Source: Burkholderiales bacterium UBA954 (GTDB lineage Bacteria > Pseudomonadota > Gammaproteobacteria > Burkholderiales > Burkholderiaceae_A). Taken from it: a DNA stretch of 17,882 bases. The stretch covers positions 1 to 17,882 of the forward strand of contig DBCQ01000036.1 of assembly GCA_002293155.1 (NCBI GenBank), given 5' to 3'. The position numbers and the translations under genes are program-made. The first letter of the stretch is position 1, and each line of letters begins with the position of its first letter. This document shows positions 16,930 through 17,882 of this stretch, piece after piece. Under the pieces are notes generated by a model, which worked only from the letters and a program-made list of their open reading frames with translations, made no database searches and had not been told where the DNA came from.

Positions 16930-17388
16930 ATGGCGGGCACAAAAATACCGGAGTCTGTACTGGTGTTGATCCATACTGCGGCCCTTGACGTTTTGCTGTT
17001 GGAGCGCGCGGATCATCCTGGATTCTGGCAGTCGGTAACCGGTAGTCGGGATTCTTACGACGAGCCGCTAGCCCATACTGCGGCCCGCGAACTCGCTGAG
17101 GAAACTGGGATTACGGTAAGCCCGATGTCGTCGAGGCCGATTATCGATTGGAACTTTCAACAGGTCTATGAAATTTATCCTCACTGGCGACATCGTTACC
17201 CAGAAGGAATTACTGAGAATATCGAGCATGTATTCAGTGTCTGCGTTGACCGCACCATCCCCATTGTTTTGGCGCCGCGTGAGCACACGCGATATCAGTG
17301 GTTGCCTTGGCCAGAGGCTGCGGAATCATGTTTTTCGTGGAGTAACGCATCGGCGATTCGGGCGCTTGCAGAACGTTTCCGCCCATAA
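16930..17388 (+). CDS. nudB: Dihydroneopterin triphosphate diphosphatase (Nudix, NudB)
   Basis: NudB removes pyrophosphate from dihydroneopterin triphosphate in folate synthesis and also hydrolyses dATP. The protein has 152 residues, the usual length. The Nudix box is present: G38, E45, then R53-E54-x2-E57-E58-x-G60-I61 in RELAEETGI, which binds the catalytic metal. The segment GFWQSVTGS (31-39) is a NudB hallmark that separates it from most Nudix proteins. The spacing between G38 and E45 is six residues, one more than the GX5E consensus. I recall this as usual in betaproteobacterial NudB. Genomic support comes from its place just after aspS, a pairing also found in E. coli (aspS-nudB), here separated by one membrane protein gene. 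ATG 16930 leaves 33 bp to the preceding stop. No strong Shine-Dalgarno is seen. Confidence 0.9.
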   Translation: MAGTKIPESVLVLIHTAALDVLLLERADHPGFWQSVTGSRDSYDEPLAHTAARELAEETGITVSPMSSRPIIDWNFQQVYEIYPHWRHRYPEGITENIEHVFSVCVDRTIPIVLAPREHTRYQWLPWPEAAESCFSWSNASAIRALAERFRP

Positions 17389-17432
17389 GCTCTGGAACTC
17401 CTATTGACCTCAATCCATCCAGTTAAACCGGC

Positions 17433-17882
17433 ATGGTAGAGATTCGGTCTTCGCTCGCGATCTTAGAGGGCTCACGGGAGTTTTTTCCAGCCTTGATCGC
17501 GGCAATTGATCGTGCACAAGAAACAATCTATCTCGAGTCCTATCTGATTCGTGATGATACGGATACACGTGCAGTACTCGATGCACTGATTGCTGCCCGC
17601 CAGCGTGGGGTTGCTGTCTTTTTGCTGCTCGATGGGTTTGGCTCTGTTGATGCGGCGACATGGGTTAAGACTCTGCTAGTCCCGGCCGGCGTTGAGGTGG
17701 AGTTCTATCGGCCAGGAGTCCGTTGGCTAGCCCCAAAAACCTGGCGACGATTACATCGTAAGCTAGCGTTAATTGATGAGACCATTGGTTTTGTGGGCGG
17801 CATCAATCTGGTTGGGGATTATTTCGACGAGACAAAGGGACGGCTCGAACACCCTCGGCTTGATTTCGCGGTACAGGTTACG
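17433..17882 (+). CDS. clsB: Phospholipase D family cardiolipin synthase, ClsB-like, 3'-truncated by window edge
   Basis: The first 150 residues of a phospholipase D superfamily protein run off the window end without a stop. ETIYLESYLIRDD (30-42) and the following ALIAARQRGVAVFLLLDGFGS (51-71) are typical of the ClsB/YbhO branch of cardiolipin synthases, which join phospholipids at the inner membrane. The first HKD motif is complete: H108-x-K110-x4-D115, followed by GGIN (122-125). The second HKD motif, expected in the missing half, cannot be checked. An in-frame TAA at 17424 means the start cannot lie upstream, so ATG 17433 is the first possible start. No Shine-Dalgarno precedes it. It begins 44 bp after nudB. 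The nudB-to-phospholipase D order is one I recall in betaproteobacteria. The subtype assignment is by resemblance only. Confidence 0.85.
   Translation, partial: MVEIRSSLAILEGSREFFPALIAAIDRAQETIYLESYLIRDDTDTRAVLDALIAARQRGVAVFLLLDGFGSVDAATWVKTLLVPAGVEVEFYRPGVRWLAPKTWRRLHRKLALIDETIGFVGGINLVGDYFDETKGRLEHPRLDFAVQVT

Noticed and set aside
1..17882. CRISPR array, insertion sequence, tRNA/rRNA, toxin-antitoxin or anti-phage defence cluster
   Set aside because: No regularly spaced repeats, transposase-like protein, terminal inverted repeats, RNA gene or defence-type gene set is visible. Nearly all the sequence is accounted for by housekeeping genes.

Overview
This is ordinary, densely packed bacterial chromosome. 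The best guess for the host is a betaproteobacterium or a close relative. The string fmdB-type gene, DUF502 gene, aspS, nudB, phospholipase D/cardiolipin synthase is the order I know from that group. A uvrA / MFS transporter / ssb block and a two-subunit NADPH-type glutamate synthase (gltBD) also fit. This assignment rests on remembered synteny and protein character, not on a database comparison. I see no mobile element, CRISPR array, tRNA or rRNA. The longest gap between genes is about 130 bp.

Region 1 (1-8563, + strand) is a tight five-gene run. It holds gltB (5' end cut off by the window edge), gltD, a PLP aminotransferase of the methionine/YbdL type, a nuclease that fuses a DnaQ-like exonuclease to a GIY-YIG (Cho/UvrC-like) domain, and a Tat-exported histidine phosphatase. 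Neighbours overlap by 1-4 nt or lie 7 nt apart, so this looks like one transcript. The first three genes fit glutamate synthesis and transamination. The last two do not share an obvious pathway with them.

Region 2 (8592-13371) is a repair/replication block. uvrA on the minus strand converges on the phosphatase gene and diverges from an MFS transporter gene across only 43 bp. The MFS gene is followed by ssb, which has a strong ribosome binding site. The SSB keeps the acidic DDDIPF tip, but its OB fold is unlike the usual proteobacterial chromosomal SSB as I remember it.

Region 3 (13449-17882, + strand) is a second tight run: an FmdB-type zinc ribbon protein, a DUF502 membrane protein, aspS, a small multi-pass membrane protein I cannot name, nudB, and the start of a ClsB-type phospholipase D that runs off the window. 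A GC-rich hairpin sits between ssb and this run. The aspartyl-tRNA synthetase carries residues that I associate with the non-discriminating type.

I looked for a new multi-gene system and did not find convincing evidence of one. The points most worth a second look are the atypical SSB, the unknown membrane protein inside the aspS-nudB run, the exonuclease-GIY-YIG fusion in a gltBD operon, and the aspartyl-tRNA synthetase specificity.
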